In this document: in pieces, positions 56,206-64,000 of the stretch | Numbering within the stretch: position 1 is the stretch's first letter | Layout: each line of letters opens with the position of its first letter | NCBI GenBank assembly: GCA_019925795.1 | Contig: CM034314.1 | Coordinates: 77,124,780-77,188,779 of the forward strand | Origin: Dendrobium chrysotoxum | Taxonomy: Eukaryota; Streptophyta; Magnoliopsida; Asparagales; Orchidaceae | Direction of reading: 5' to 3' | DNA: 64,000 nt | Notes under the pieces: model-generated | Database searches by the model: none | What the model was told of the DNA's origin: nothing | Seen by the model: only the letters and a program-made list of their open reading frames with translations | Position numbers and translations under genes: made by a program

Positions 56206-58095
56206 ATGTATCAAATTTTGATCACTAACCCTTACCTTTCATTTATGCAGATGGATCTACAGAACACACCAATGACTGTCCAGCTGGGACAAGGAGCCAG
56301 GATCCAACTGGCAAATGCTATCATTGAGACAGGGAATGCTGGAGCTACCATCCAGTTTGGTAGCATTGACTTCCCTGCTGTTATTGAAAGGGCCGCCGCC
56401 ATTCCTACGAATGGCAGAAATACTGAAGGGCCTGCTAGGAGGCCACACTCTGCTGGAACTACCACTCGTCGTGTGCACCTGCCGGCACAACGACTTGCTG
56501 CTGCTGAAAATCCTCGTGGAAGGATCTCTGTGTTTGAACGGCTGTTGCAGCCAGAAATTCCGGCCACCAAAAGGGTTGTAGCCGGAGGAAGGATCTCCGT
56601 GGTGACGACGAACACCACACATCTGCCAACCGGGTTGCTTGCACCCGTGAAGAACACTTCTGAGGCTTCCTCATCTGGAGGAAAACTGACCAGGAGGCAG
56701 AGAAGGAAGATGAATGCTGAGCTCCGAGCTCAACAACAACTCTCTGTCCACCCATCCAACTTGCCGGCTCAAGAGCCAGAAGCTACAATTCCTACCCGGA
56801 ACGGGTTTGCGAACCTGAAGTGGGTAAAAAGAAATAGCTCCTCTGGAGAGCTAAAGAAATCATTCTGGGAGCAACGGCCTGAGGTCACAGTTCCTCCAAG
56901 GAAGAAAGAACCTGAAACCCTATCAGCTCGGGTCTACAGGGTACTAAAGACTGTAAAGGAGAAGGGTCTGAAGAAAAAGAAATTCCAAAGGCCATTGGTT
57001 GTTGAGACCAGAAGGACCCCTCCGAGAGAAAGGCTGTCTTATGATTTGATAGCCGAAAGAAGAAGAAAACAAACCCCACGCGGTGAACATCGGGATGTGA
57101 CACCTGAACCACACATTCAGGGATCCACCGCCGAAAGGTCCCGGTGGAAGGGAAAACAAATCTGGAGGCCAAGGCCTCGCAGAGAAGAAAAGAACGAAAG
57201 AAAGACTGAGTTAGGCGTGACATCCGGTACAGCTTCCCGGAGATCCGCCCCCATCAGTAAACAACGTCAAAAGTGGGTCCAAAAGAAGACCCATGATGAT
57301 GCCAATTCTGACGGTAGACACCTTGGAGAGTCTTCCAGGGGATCCCGTCGTTCTATGACCCCTCCCAATAATGAATCTAACTTCGACCGTAGCCCACGGG
57401 TTGAAGAGATCTTCCTTCCTAACCAAGAACCGGAGATCCAGTGGCGCCGCCGCTCGGAGATCCGAGTACTAGAAGAAGGAGAAGAAGATATGGGAGAAGA
57501 AAATATTGAAGAATACATGGAAGAAAATCTGGAAGAAAATCTAGAAGAATACATTGAAGAAAATTTAGAAGATGTAAACAACACCTTGGACATGGAAGTG
57601 GTCTACATGGTGAGACACATCAATGTCGAAGAGGAGGCCTACTACGACGAGGGTGAAGATGATGATGACCGTTGGCAACCGCCTCCTAGACAAGTATATC
57701 GGCGCCGCCATGAAGCTGGGTCTACCACTGGCGGAGGTGGTCATTCTCAAGGAGAGGATGAAATTGAGGAGGTAGAAGGGAATCCCCCTGATCCTGAAAA
57801 CATCACACTCGCTGATATGCGACGACAGATGAGGCGGCAAATGAGAGCCAAAGATAGAGAAATCTCTCAGTTGAATGAAAAGATGACGGAGATGATGGCT
57901 CAAATGACAATGATGATGCAGATGATGCAGAAGAATGCTGCAGTTGGTTCCATGCCCAATCCTCCCCCTGATCCTCCAAACTTTCAAGCGCCGCAAGTAT
58001 CAGGAGTGCGTAGGACTCCTGAAGGTGGTAATAAGTTAATAACATCACTCGCCAACCCACTCCGCAGAATATTGCGAGCACCTCCGAGCCTGTGA
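56206..58095 (+). CDS. Tat element gag N-terminal extension / ORF1
   Basis: About 629 codons from ATG 56206 (alternatives at 56245 and 56251, the latter giving MDLQNTPMTVQLGQG). It is basic and low in complexity, with RRQRRKMNAELRAQQQ near residue 165, many RR/KK clusters to about 370, then a Glu-rich acidic repeat (EENLEEYIEENLED, about 430-460). A Met-rich predicted coiled coil (MRRQMRAKDREISQLNEKMTEMMAQ) follows near 545-580. Tat/Ogre elements often carry an extra N-terminal ORF of unclear function. The end of this frame is probably out of register: the next frame is open from 58035 and reads as a natural continuation, so the TGA at 58093 is likely an artefact of a one-base indel near 58035. 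Confidence 0.8.
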   Translation: MYQILITNPYLSFMQMDLQNTPMTVQLGQGARIQLANAIIETGNAGATIQFGSIDFPAVIERAAAIPTNGRNTEGPARRPHSAGTTTRRVHLPAQRLAAAENPRGRISVFERLLQPEIPATKRVVAGGRISVVTTNTTHLPTGLLAPVKNTSEASSSGGKLTRRQRRKMNAELRAQQQLSVHPSNLPAQEPEATIPTRNGFANLKWVKRNSSSGELKKSFWEQRPEVTVPPRKKEPETLSARVYRVLKTVKEKGLKKKKFQRPLVVETRRTPPRERLSYDLIAERRRKQTPRGEHRDVTPEPHIQGSTAERSRWKGKQIWRPRPRREEKNERKTELGVTSGTASRRSAPISKQRQKWVQKKTHDDANSDGRHLGESSRGSRRSMTPPNNESNFDRSPRVEEIFLPNQEPEIQWRRRSEIRVLEEGEEDMGEENIEEYMEENLEENLEEYIEENLEDVNNTLDMEVVYMVRHINVEEEAYYDEGEDDDDRWQPPPRQVYRRRHEAGSTTGGGGHSQGEDEIEEVEGNPPDPENITLADMRRQMRRQMRAKDREISQLNEKMTEMMAQMTMMMQMMQKNAAVGSMPNPPPDPPNFQAPQVSGVRRTPEGGNKLITSLANPLRRILRAPPSL

Positions 58096-61000
58096 CTGCT
58101 GCGCAGCTTGAAGGGATCATTACAGAGAAGATCAAGGCTATTATAGCTTTTGATCAGGCAGAAAAATTGGTAGGAAAAGGTCGCCCGTACCCAGCAGAGT
58201 ACGATCAGGTGCCATACCCGAAGGGATATTCTGTGCCAAAATTCAATGCTTTTGATGGAAATAAAAATCCTAGACAGCACCTAGCACAATTCAAAGCCAC
58301 TTGCGGGAACACTGGAGGAAATGACGCTCTACTCTTCCGACAATTCGTTAGCAGTTTGACGGCAGCTGCTTTTGAATGGTACGCTGAACTACCAAACGAC
58401 TCTGTAAAGACTTTTGCAGAATTAGAAAATATGTTCGTGAAGAGGTTCGCCAGTGCGACTGAGAAAATAACTATCGCTGACCTTGCTCTGAATAAGAGAA
58501 AGAAGGAAGAATCAGTAACTAAATATATCACTCGCTGGCGTAACTTGAGCATGAAATGTGAGCAGCAGCTAGAAGAAGAACATGCCGTACAGTTGTTAAT
58601 GGGAAACATTGATGACAAGATGCAACCATTCCTGTGCATGGCTACTATCACCACATTTCAGGACCTGCTGGACAGAGTGGCCAAGTTTGAGAAATTGAAC
58701 TTGTCAAAATCAGAAAATTATTCTGATAAGCCTAAGAAGACTAAAGCCTCAGGTGCTAGAAGAGGTGAGGCTGACTCCATATTTTTCTCCAGAGCTGATA
58801 AGGAGAAGCAGATGACGTATAACGTAGACAAAGGCAAGCAACCGATGCTATATCAAGAAAAGCCTAAGCAAGTCTACAACCCTAACCCCCAGCCTAAGCT
58901 GATACTCGGGGGTAATGATAAACCACGAAATTATCAGGGCGGTGGAGAACGCCCGAGGCAGACAACGGGAACTGGTGATCGAACGTTCCCCTCCCTCAAA
59001 GATAAAATGAACAAGGAATATTCATTCAAGAGGGAAAGTGTCGCCAAATTATTTCGACAAGCATTGAAAGCGGGTTTAGAACTGCCAGAGTGCAAGAGAC
59101 CCGAGGAGTCAAAACATAGTGGCGACCCAAACTACTGCCCATATCATCGGGTGATGAGTCATCCAATCGAAGATTGCTATGTCTTTAAGGATTGGCTTGA
59201 AAGAAAATATCGAAGGGGAGAGCTCACATTGTCTGACAATGTGCTGACTCATCCCAGAAAAGAATCAACTCGGGTAATTACAACTTCCTCCGTACCCCCA
59301 GTTGAAGAGAGAAAAAATGAAAAGAAGCCAGCTCAGGAGGAACAGTGGGAGACTGCGGTCTCTAAGAAAACTGTGAAAATGCTGAAACAGCTTGAAGGAG
59401 TTCCGGGTATAAAATGGAAATCTCATACGGAACCAGTGTTAAATCTGAAGGCATTACCTGTGGCACAAGCGTCTGCTTCTAAACAGTTTCCTAACCAAGC
59501 GGGCCCTTCAAAGTCTGGAAAGAAAAAGTCCTCCAAGAAGAAGACAAAACTGAAGAAGCCCAAGGAAAAGAAAACAGCAACCCAAAGGGTTATAGATAGT
59601 CTGGATGAATATTACCAGACCGCGAGGCGTCCTATTAAGCTTGCTGACTTTATGTCAGAGCTCAAGATTGACGAAGCAGAAGAGGCTGATGAGGATCCTC
59701 TTCCCACAGAAGTCTGTCGGGTCATTTCAGCAACGCCGATAACTCTGACAAAAGAAAAATATGTCAGAGAGATGATCGTTGAAACCTGTCTGGCAACATC
59801 GTCAATGGACTACAGCTCAGAGGAGGATCTGTATTTTCCAAAGACAGATGAATCTGATCCCGATATAGCGTCGCAGATAGGACATGTAAATCTGGGAGGT
59901 GATTCTGAGTCAACGAATGAATCCCTAGACGCGACGATGGCAGACTCTGAAGAAAATGCACCGTCAAATGAGTCTGATCCAGAAGAGATCGCTCAAGTGC
60001 AGCTGAGAAGTGGCAAGATACTGCCACCTCCGCCAAGGAAAGGAATATCCAATAAGGATAAGGGAAAAGAAATAGTTATCAACGAAGACATTATCTCCGA
60101 GGATCCCAAGAAGAAAGATACTCCAGTCAGGGGAATAGATTATAATATCTTATCCCATCTGAGGAAGATTCCTGCCCAGCTCAGCATATACGACGCTCTG
60201 GTGATGTCCAAGGATCTTCGCGAGACTTTGATTCAGGCTCTCAAAGACCCCGAAAGATATGAGGCGTACTTCGCTGAGCGCAACCTGACTGAGGTCCTGC
60301 AAGCTCGAAATGAACCGTTCATCACTTTTACTGAGGATGACATGATGCTTGGGACGGCAGACCACAATCGACCTCTGTATGTTACTGCAGAGAGTGACGA
60401 TTTGGTAATCAGTCGAATTCTGATCGACCCTGGATCCTCCATCAACCTCATGAGCTTAAAAGCACTAAGTTCATTGTGCCTCAACGTAGAGCACCTCGGG
60501 CCAGATAAGCTTATGGTACATGGCTTTAACGAAAAAGGGCAGAAAACCCTTGGATCGTTTATGCTCCCTCTTGTATTTGGAGAATTCCATACAGAAGCTA
60601 AATTTCACGTGATTGATGCGGACACTTCATTCAAGGCGCTCCTGGGTCGCCCCTGGTTGCATGAGTATGGCATCGTCCCATCAACACTACACCAGTGCAT
60701 GAAGTACCTTAGGGATGGGGAAGAATTCAGGATCTCTGGTGATATTCAACCCTTTGCAGTCCATGAAGCGACAGTCTATGAAGATGCGCAGTATTTCATG
60801 CCTAAAAAGCCGAGGCTGTCAAACTCTCTAAAGGCTCAAGCATCTAACCCAAAGAGTGCAAAGCAACCTGAACAGAAAGGTGAGAGGAAGCAGGTGGGGA
60901 GAAAGAAGACAACGCCGACTCTTCCCAAAGAAGCTACCACTTCCACTTCTAAAGAAAGGAAACGTGTACCTCACCTTGGGAGCGACACAGATGAAGAGGA

Positions 61001-63812
61001 TGTCACCTCTACAAAATCCCAGAAGGTATGCCATTCGATGGACGAATGGAGTAGGGAGGTCGCATATTCAAATGATGATTATGACTATGACTCTATCTAC
61101 ATGAACACGGTGCAAGAGGTATTCTCTAGAAGAATAGATAGCCTGTCAATCTCAGACAGCGTGCTTGTAGTCACTCGCGTTCCCCTACAGTATTTTAAAG
61201 AAATAATTCAACGAGATGTGCATAAAGTTGAAGAACTTGTAACCCTTTATCTGCCTCCAATCAGAAAGGGGATCGAGTCAGGGAATATATTCTACTCCGT
61301 AGGAAAGGATGAAGAAGTGAATCGTGATTGGGACCATGTCTTCATCGATTCTGAAGAATTACTACCTACGAGGATACCTAGGTTTAATACCAAAGGTATT
61401 CAAAGAATGTTGCGAAAGTGGATCAATGTTCCCACCCCCAAACGACAACTTCGTATGTGTTTAAGTCTCTGGTATGGAAGGAATCCACGTCCAATGCGGC
61501 GGAAGGAAATGAATGCATACAAAGGTATTGGATTCGTCAGGCGAAAATGCATCCGGAAGGAGACTTGCCGAGCCATCACTTGCAGGGAAGTTGAATCTAA
61601 TGATGTTCCTGATGAAGAGGTCTATGAAGTTGATAATTACGATGATCAGCCTCTAGAGGCCAAGCCTGCACCAGAAGAGCTTGAAGATGGTGGACAGGCA
61701 ACCACTATGGACGAACTAAAAGAAGTCAACTTGGGAACCGAGGATGACCCTCGCCCAACATTCATTAGTTCCCTTCTGCCAGAAGATCAAGTGGAAGAGA
61801 TAAAAGAACTCCTCTGTGAATTCAGGGATTGCTTTGCCTGGACATATGCTGAGATGCCCGGCTTATCCCCTGACGTAGCAGTTCACAGGTTGGCAATCAA
61901 ACCGGATGTCGCGCCCGTCAAACAAGCTCCAAGGAGAATGAGATTAGAGATTGAAGAACAGGTGATTGCTGAAACCAAAAAGCTCATAGAAGCGGGCTTC
62001 ATCCGTGAAGAGAAATACGCTGACTGGATCGCCAATATTGTCCCTGTCAAGAAGAAGAATGGACAGATTCGTATCTGTATTGATTTCAGGGACCTCAACA
62101 AGGCGTGCCCAAAAGATGACTTTCCACTTCCTGTATCCGAACTCCTAGTAGACAACACGTCAAATTATGACATGTTCTCGTTTATGGATGGATCGTCAGG
62201 ATACAACCAGATCAAGATGGCTCCCGAGGATGAAAGGCATACGTCATTCAGAACGCCCATCGGTATTTTCTGCTACACGGTCATGCCCTTCGGCTTGAAG
62301 AACGCTGGTGCCACCTACCAACGGGCGATGACCCATATTTTTGATGAATTAATACATCAGAAGGTCGAATGTTATGTAGATGACCTGGTCGTTAAGAGCA
62401 TGGACCGAAAAGATCATTTAAACGACCTGAGGATCGTATTTGAAAGAATCAGAAAATTTGACTTGAAGATGAATCCTCTCAAATGCGCTTTCGGGGTCTC
62501 CTCCGGTAAATTTCTTGGCTATGTCGTTCGTCATCGAGGCATAGAAGTTGACCCCAATAAAATAAAGGCGATTATAGAGATGCCACCGCCAAGAAGCCTC
62601 CGTCAACTCCGTTCCTTGCAAGGGCAACTGGCTTTCATTCGACGATTCATATCGAATCTGTCGGGTAGGTGCCAGCCATTTTCGAAATTGATGAAGAAGG
62701 ACGTTCGCTTCAAGTGGGATGAAGAATGTCAGGAAGCATTTGACAGTATCAAGAGATACTTGTTGAATCCACCCATTCTCGCAGCGCCAATTCCGGGGAA
62801 GCCTCTTATACTGTATACGGCAGCACTAGAAGAGTCCCTCGGAGCATTATTGGCCCAACACAATGAGGAAGGAAAAGAAAATGCACTCTACTATATCAGT
62901 CGGAGATTAATCGGAGCAGAAGTACGATATTCTCCAATTGAGAAACATTGTCTGGCGTTGATCTTCGCAGTCCAGAAGCTCCGCCACTATATGCTCTCCC
63001 ACAAAATCACCTTGATATCAAAGATCGATCCGCTGAAGTTCTTGATGACAAGACCAGCGTTGACAGGTCGTTTGGCAAGGTGGGCAGTGCTATTACTGCA
63101 ATTTGATATAGTGTACATGCCACAGAAAGCAGTAAAGGGACAAGCTTTGGCCGATTTTCTCGCCGCACATCCAATCCCAGCTGACTCTCCGCTCAATGAT
63201 GATTTGCCAGATGAGCAAATCATGCAAGTTGATGAAGAAGAAAAGGTACCGTTTTGGGAGATGTACTTTGATGGGGCATCGTCTATCAAGTCTCCCAAAC
63301 CTCCAAATCTTGCAAAGGCCCAAGCTGGCATCGGTCTAGTCTTTATAGAACCCGAGGGAGGCATAATGAGATTCTCGTTCAGTCTAACTGAACCTCGGAC
63401 CAATAATGAAGCCGAATACGAAGCTTTAATAGCAGGACTGGAGATTGCAATTGAGGTCCAAATCACAGATCTCCAAATTTTCGGTGATTCTCAACTTGTG
63501 ATAAATCAAGTTCTGGGCATTTACAAGATTTGCAAACTTGAATTGGCCCACTACCACCGACGAGCTCTCGAGCTTCTAAAACAAATACCGAATGTCAAGA
63601 TGACTCAAGTTCCTCGAGGACAGAATGCAAAAGCAGATTGTCTAGCTAAACTGGCCAAGGAGCTTGCAAATGAGGATAAGAGGCCACCTATATTCATTGC
63701 GGTTGAAAACCGCCGGGTCTTAGAGCCAGCAACCCTACAATTCCCGCAGGCAGAGGGAATACCAGGTTCAAGCCAGCAGGATGCAATCCCGGTCGATCCT
63801 CAACATCCATAA
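58035..63812 (+). CDS. Tat element gag-protease-RT-RNase H-aRNase H polyprotein
   Basis: Open for about 1906 codons counted from 58092, with an open extension back to 58035. Gag core (about 40-205: PKGYSVPKFNAFDG, FVSSLTAAAFEWYAELP). C-X2-H-X4-H-X4-C knuckle at about 349. Aspartic protease LIDPGSSINLMS (about 779), with GRPWLHEYGIVPSTLHQC after it. RT from about 1300 with ICIDFRDLNKACPKDDFPLP, MPFGLKNAGATYQRAM and the active-site YVDD at about 1428. Ty3-type RNase H at about 1565-1670 has LYTAALEESLGALLAQ, where the usual catalytic Asp is absent. A second archaeal-type RNase H at about 1720-1860 has Asp/Glu/Asp/Asp in YFDGAS, NEAEYEAL, GDSQLV and AKADCLA. No intron between PR and RT is evident. 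It ends at TAA 63810-63812, before integrase. Confidence 0.92.
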   Translation, partial: VNNITRQPTPQNIASTSEPVTAAQLEGIITEKIKAIIAFDQAEKLVGKGRPYPAEYDQVPYPKGYSVPKFNAFDGNKNPRQHLAQFKATCGNTGGNDALLFRQFVSSLTAAAFEWYAELPNDSVKTFAELENMFVKRFASATEKITIADLALNKRKKEESVTKYITRWRNLSMKCEQQLEEEHAVQLLMGNIDDKMQPFLCMATITTFQDLLDRVAKFEKLNLSKSENYSDKPKKTKASGARRGEADSIFFSRADKEKQMTYNVDKGKQPMLYQEKPKQVYNPNPQPKLILGGNDKPRNYQGGGERPRQTTGTGDRTFPSLKDKMNKEYSFKRESVAKLFRQALKAGLELPECKRPEESKHSGDPNYCPYHRVMSHPIEDCYVFKDWLERKYRRGELTLSDNVLTHPRKESTRVITTSSVPPVEERKNEKKPAQEEQWETAVSKKTVKMLKQLEGVPGIKWKSHTEPVLNLKALPVAQASASKQFPNQAGPSKSGKKKSSKKKTKLKKPKEKKTATQRVIDSLDEYYQTARRPIKLADFMSELKIDEAEEADEDPLPTEVCRVISATPITLTKEKYVREMIVETCLATSSMDYSSEEDLYFPKTDESDPDIASQIGHVNLGGDSESTNESLDATMADSEENAPSNESDPEEIAQVQLRSGKILPPPPRKGISNKDKGKEIVINEDIISEDPKKKDTPVRGIDYNILSHLRKIPAQLSIYDALVMSKDLRETLIQALKDPERYEAYFAERNLTEVLQARNEPFITFTEDDMMLGTADHNRPLYVTAESDDLVISRILIDPGSSINLMSLKALSSLCLNVEHLGPDKLMVHGFNEKGQKTLGSFMLPLVFGEFHTEAKFHVIDADTSFKALLGRPWLHEYGIVPSTLHQCMKYLRDGEEFRISGDIQPFAVHEATVYEDAQYFMPKKPRLSNSLKAQASNPKSAKQPEQKGERKQVGRKKTTPTLPKEATTSTSKERKRVPHLGSDTDEEDVTSTKSQKVCHSMDEWSREVAYSNDDYDYDSIYMNTVQEVFSRRIDSLSISDSVLVVTRVPLQYFKEIIQRDVHKVEELVTLYLPPIRKGIESGNIFYSVGKDEEVNRDWDHVFIDSEELLPTRIPRFNTKGIQRMLRKWINVPTPKRQLRMCLSLWYGRNPRPMRRKEMNAYKGIGFVRRKCIRKETCRAITCREVESNDVPDEEVYEVDNYDDQPLEAKPAPEELEDGGQATTMDELKEVNLGTEDDPRPTFISSLLPEDQVEEIKELLCEFRDCFAWTYAEMPGLSPDVAVHRLAIKPDVAPVKQAPRRMRLEIEEQVIAETKKLIEAGFIREEKYADWIANIVPVKKKNGQIRICIDFRDLNKACPKDDFPLPVSELLVDNTSNYDMFSFMDGSSGYNQIKMAPEDERHTSFRTPIGIFCYTVMPFGLKNAGATYQRAMTHIFDELIHQKVECYVDDLVVKSMDRKDHLNDLRIVFERIRKFDLKMNPLKCAFGVSSGKFLGYVVRHRGIEVDPNKIKAIIEMPPPRSLRQLRSLQGQLAFIRRFISNLSGRCQPFSKLMKKDVRFKWDEECQEAFDSIKRYLLNPPILAAPIPGKPLILYTAALEESLGALLAQHNEEGKENALYYISRRLIGAEVRYSPIEKHCLALIFAVQKLRHYMLSHKITLISKIDPLKFLMTRPALTGRLARWAVLLLQFDIVYMPQKAVKGQALADFLAAHPIPADSPLNDDLPDEQIMQVDEEEKVPFWEMYFDGASSIKSPKPPNLAKAQAGIGLVFIEPEGGIMRFSFSLTEPRTNNEAEYEALIAGLEIAIEVQITDLQIFGDSQLVINQVLGIYKICKLELAHYHRRALELLKQIPNVKMTQVPRGQNAKADCLAKLAKELANEDKRPPIFIAVENRRVLEPATLQFPQAEGIPGSSQQDAIPVDPQHP

Positions 63813-64000
63813 CAAATCACTATTAAAAATCAACCAGGGGAACGTCCAGCAGTAAAAAGACGAAGAACTGGTAGATTCTCAGAGTCGTGGTTGGATTGCC
63901 TAGATGTTGAAGTCGAAGACGATTGGAGGCAACCATTCGTCGACTATTTCAAAGAAAGCAAACTTCCAACAAATAAATCTCTGGCTGCACAAATTAGAAA
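63813..64000 (+). CDS. Continuation of the Tat pol frame after the stop, toward integrase (partial)
   Basis: The same reading frame stays open to the window edge after the TAA, reading RRRTGRFSESWLDCLDVEVE, WRQPFVDYFKES and LPTNKSLAAQI. This resembles the linker leading into the integrase zinc region of Tat elements. The integrase itself is beyond the edge. The stop is either a point mutation in this copy or a regulated stop. Confidence 0.65.

Larger units (their letters stand above)
50384..64000 (+). mobile_element. Tat/Ogre-lineage Ty3/gypsy retrotransposon, right end outside the window
   Basis: A long 5' LTR (50384-55925), a tRNA-Arg-type primer site, an extended N-terminal gag frame, then gag-PR-RT-RNase H plus a second, archaeal-type RNase H. 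That last domain marks the Tat lineage (Ogre, Retand, TatI-III types). More than 13.6 kb is visible, with integrase and 3' LTR still to come. Inserted in sense orientation in CBL intron 5. Coding frames are mostly open, with one frame break near 58035 and one stop at 63810. Confidence 0.93.

Noticed and set aside
56203..64000. Endogenous pararetrovirus or envelope-bearing retrovirus
   Set aside because: Long LTRs, a tRNA-Arg primer site and gag-PR-RT-RH-aRH order fit a Tat retrotransposon. No coat, movement or envelope-like protein is visible in the window.
1..64000. CRISPR arrays, bacterial defence systems or operons
   Set aside because: The window is plant nuclear DNA. The regular repeats seen are microsatellites, LTR tandem repeats and transposon termini, with no spacer-like structure or prokaryotic genes.

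Overview
The window looks like nuclear DNA of a flowering plant. It is AT-rich, intron-bearing and packed with plant-type transposable elements (CACTA, Mutator-like, L1- and RTE-type LINEs, Copia, and a Tat/Ogre-type Ty3/gypsy element with an archaeal-type RNase H). The species cannot be fixed from sequence alone. I see one host gene: a calcineurin B-like (CBL) calcium sensor of the MGC-type (CBL4/SOS3-like) class on the + strand. Its first five coding exons lie between 36595 and 50235. The remaining exons must be beyond the right edge, or lost.

Layout. 1-2430 is AT-rich with one small hairpin. 2431-8456 is an imperfect tandem duplication whose second copy is split by a 4347-bp CACTA transposon (3748-8094, TSD TAT). 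That transposon holds a decayed transposase region and a dead RTE LINE fragment. 9809-10446 is a truncated non-autonomous CACTA. 10447-18886 is Mutator-derived: an inverted fragment, then a ~3.7-kb tandem duplication carrying MULE N-terminal coding remnants, an unidentified coding fragment and the 3' tail of a LINE. 18502-31032 is an L1 LINE on the minus strand (12-bp TSD TTTTGTAATCTT), split by a 6988-bp putative solo LTR (20976-27963, TSD GATAT). 31045-36594 is intergenic/leader DNA with several fold-back elements.

From 36595 the CBL gene begins. Its intron 3 (12.6 kb) holds a truncated Tat LTR in reverse orientation (37545-43571, itself hit by a 5'-truncated RTE LINE with an open reading frame) and a near-intact Copia element (44384-48954, LTRs differing at 3 of 213 positions). 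Intron 5 is entered at 50384 by a large Tat-type retrotransposon. It has a 5542-bp 5' LTR, a tRNA-Arg-type primer binding site, gag, then a long gag-protease-RT-RNase H-aRNase H frame to 63812, and it runs off the window.

The window therefore shows a calcium-signalling gene inflated by nested retrotransposons. The most interesting signals are inside the LTRs: a stem-loop shared by two diverged Tat LTRs with an identical loop and compensated stem changes, and a six-copy array of short perfect hairpins. I found no CRISPR array, rRNA, tRNA gene or bacterial-type system.
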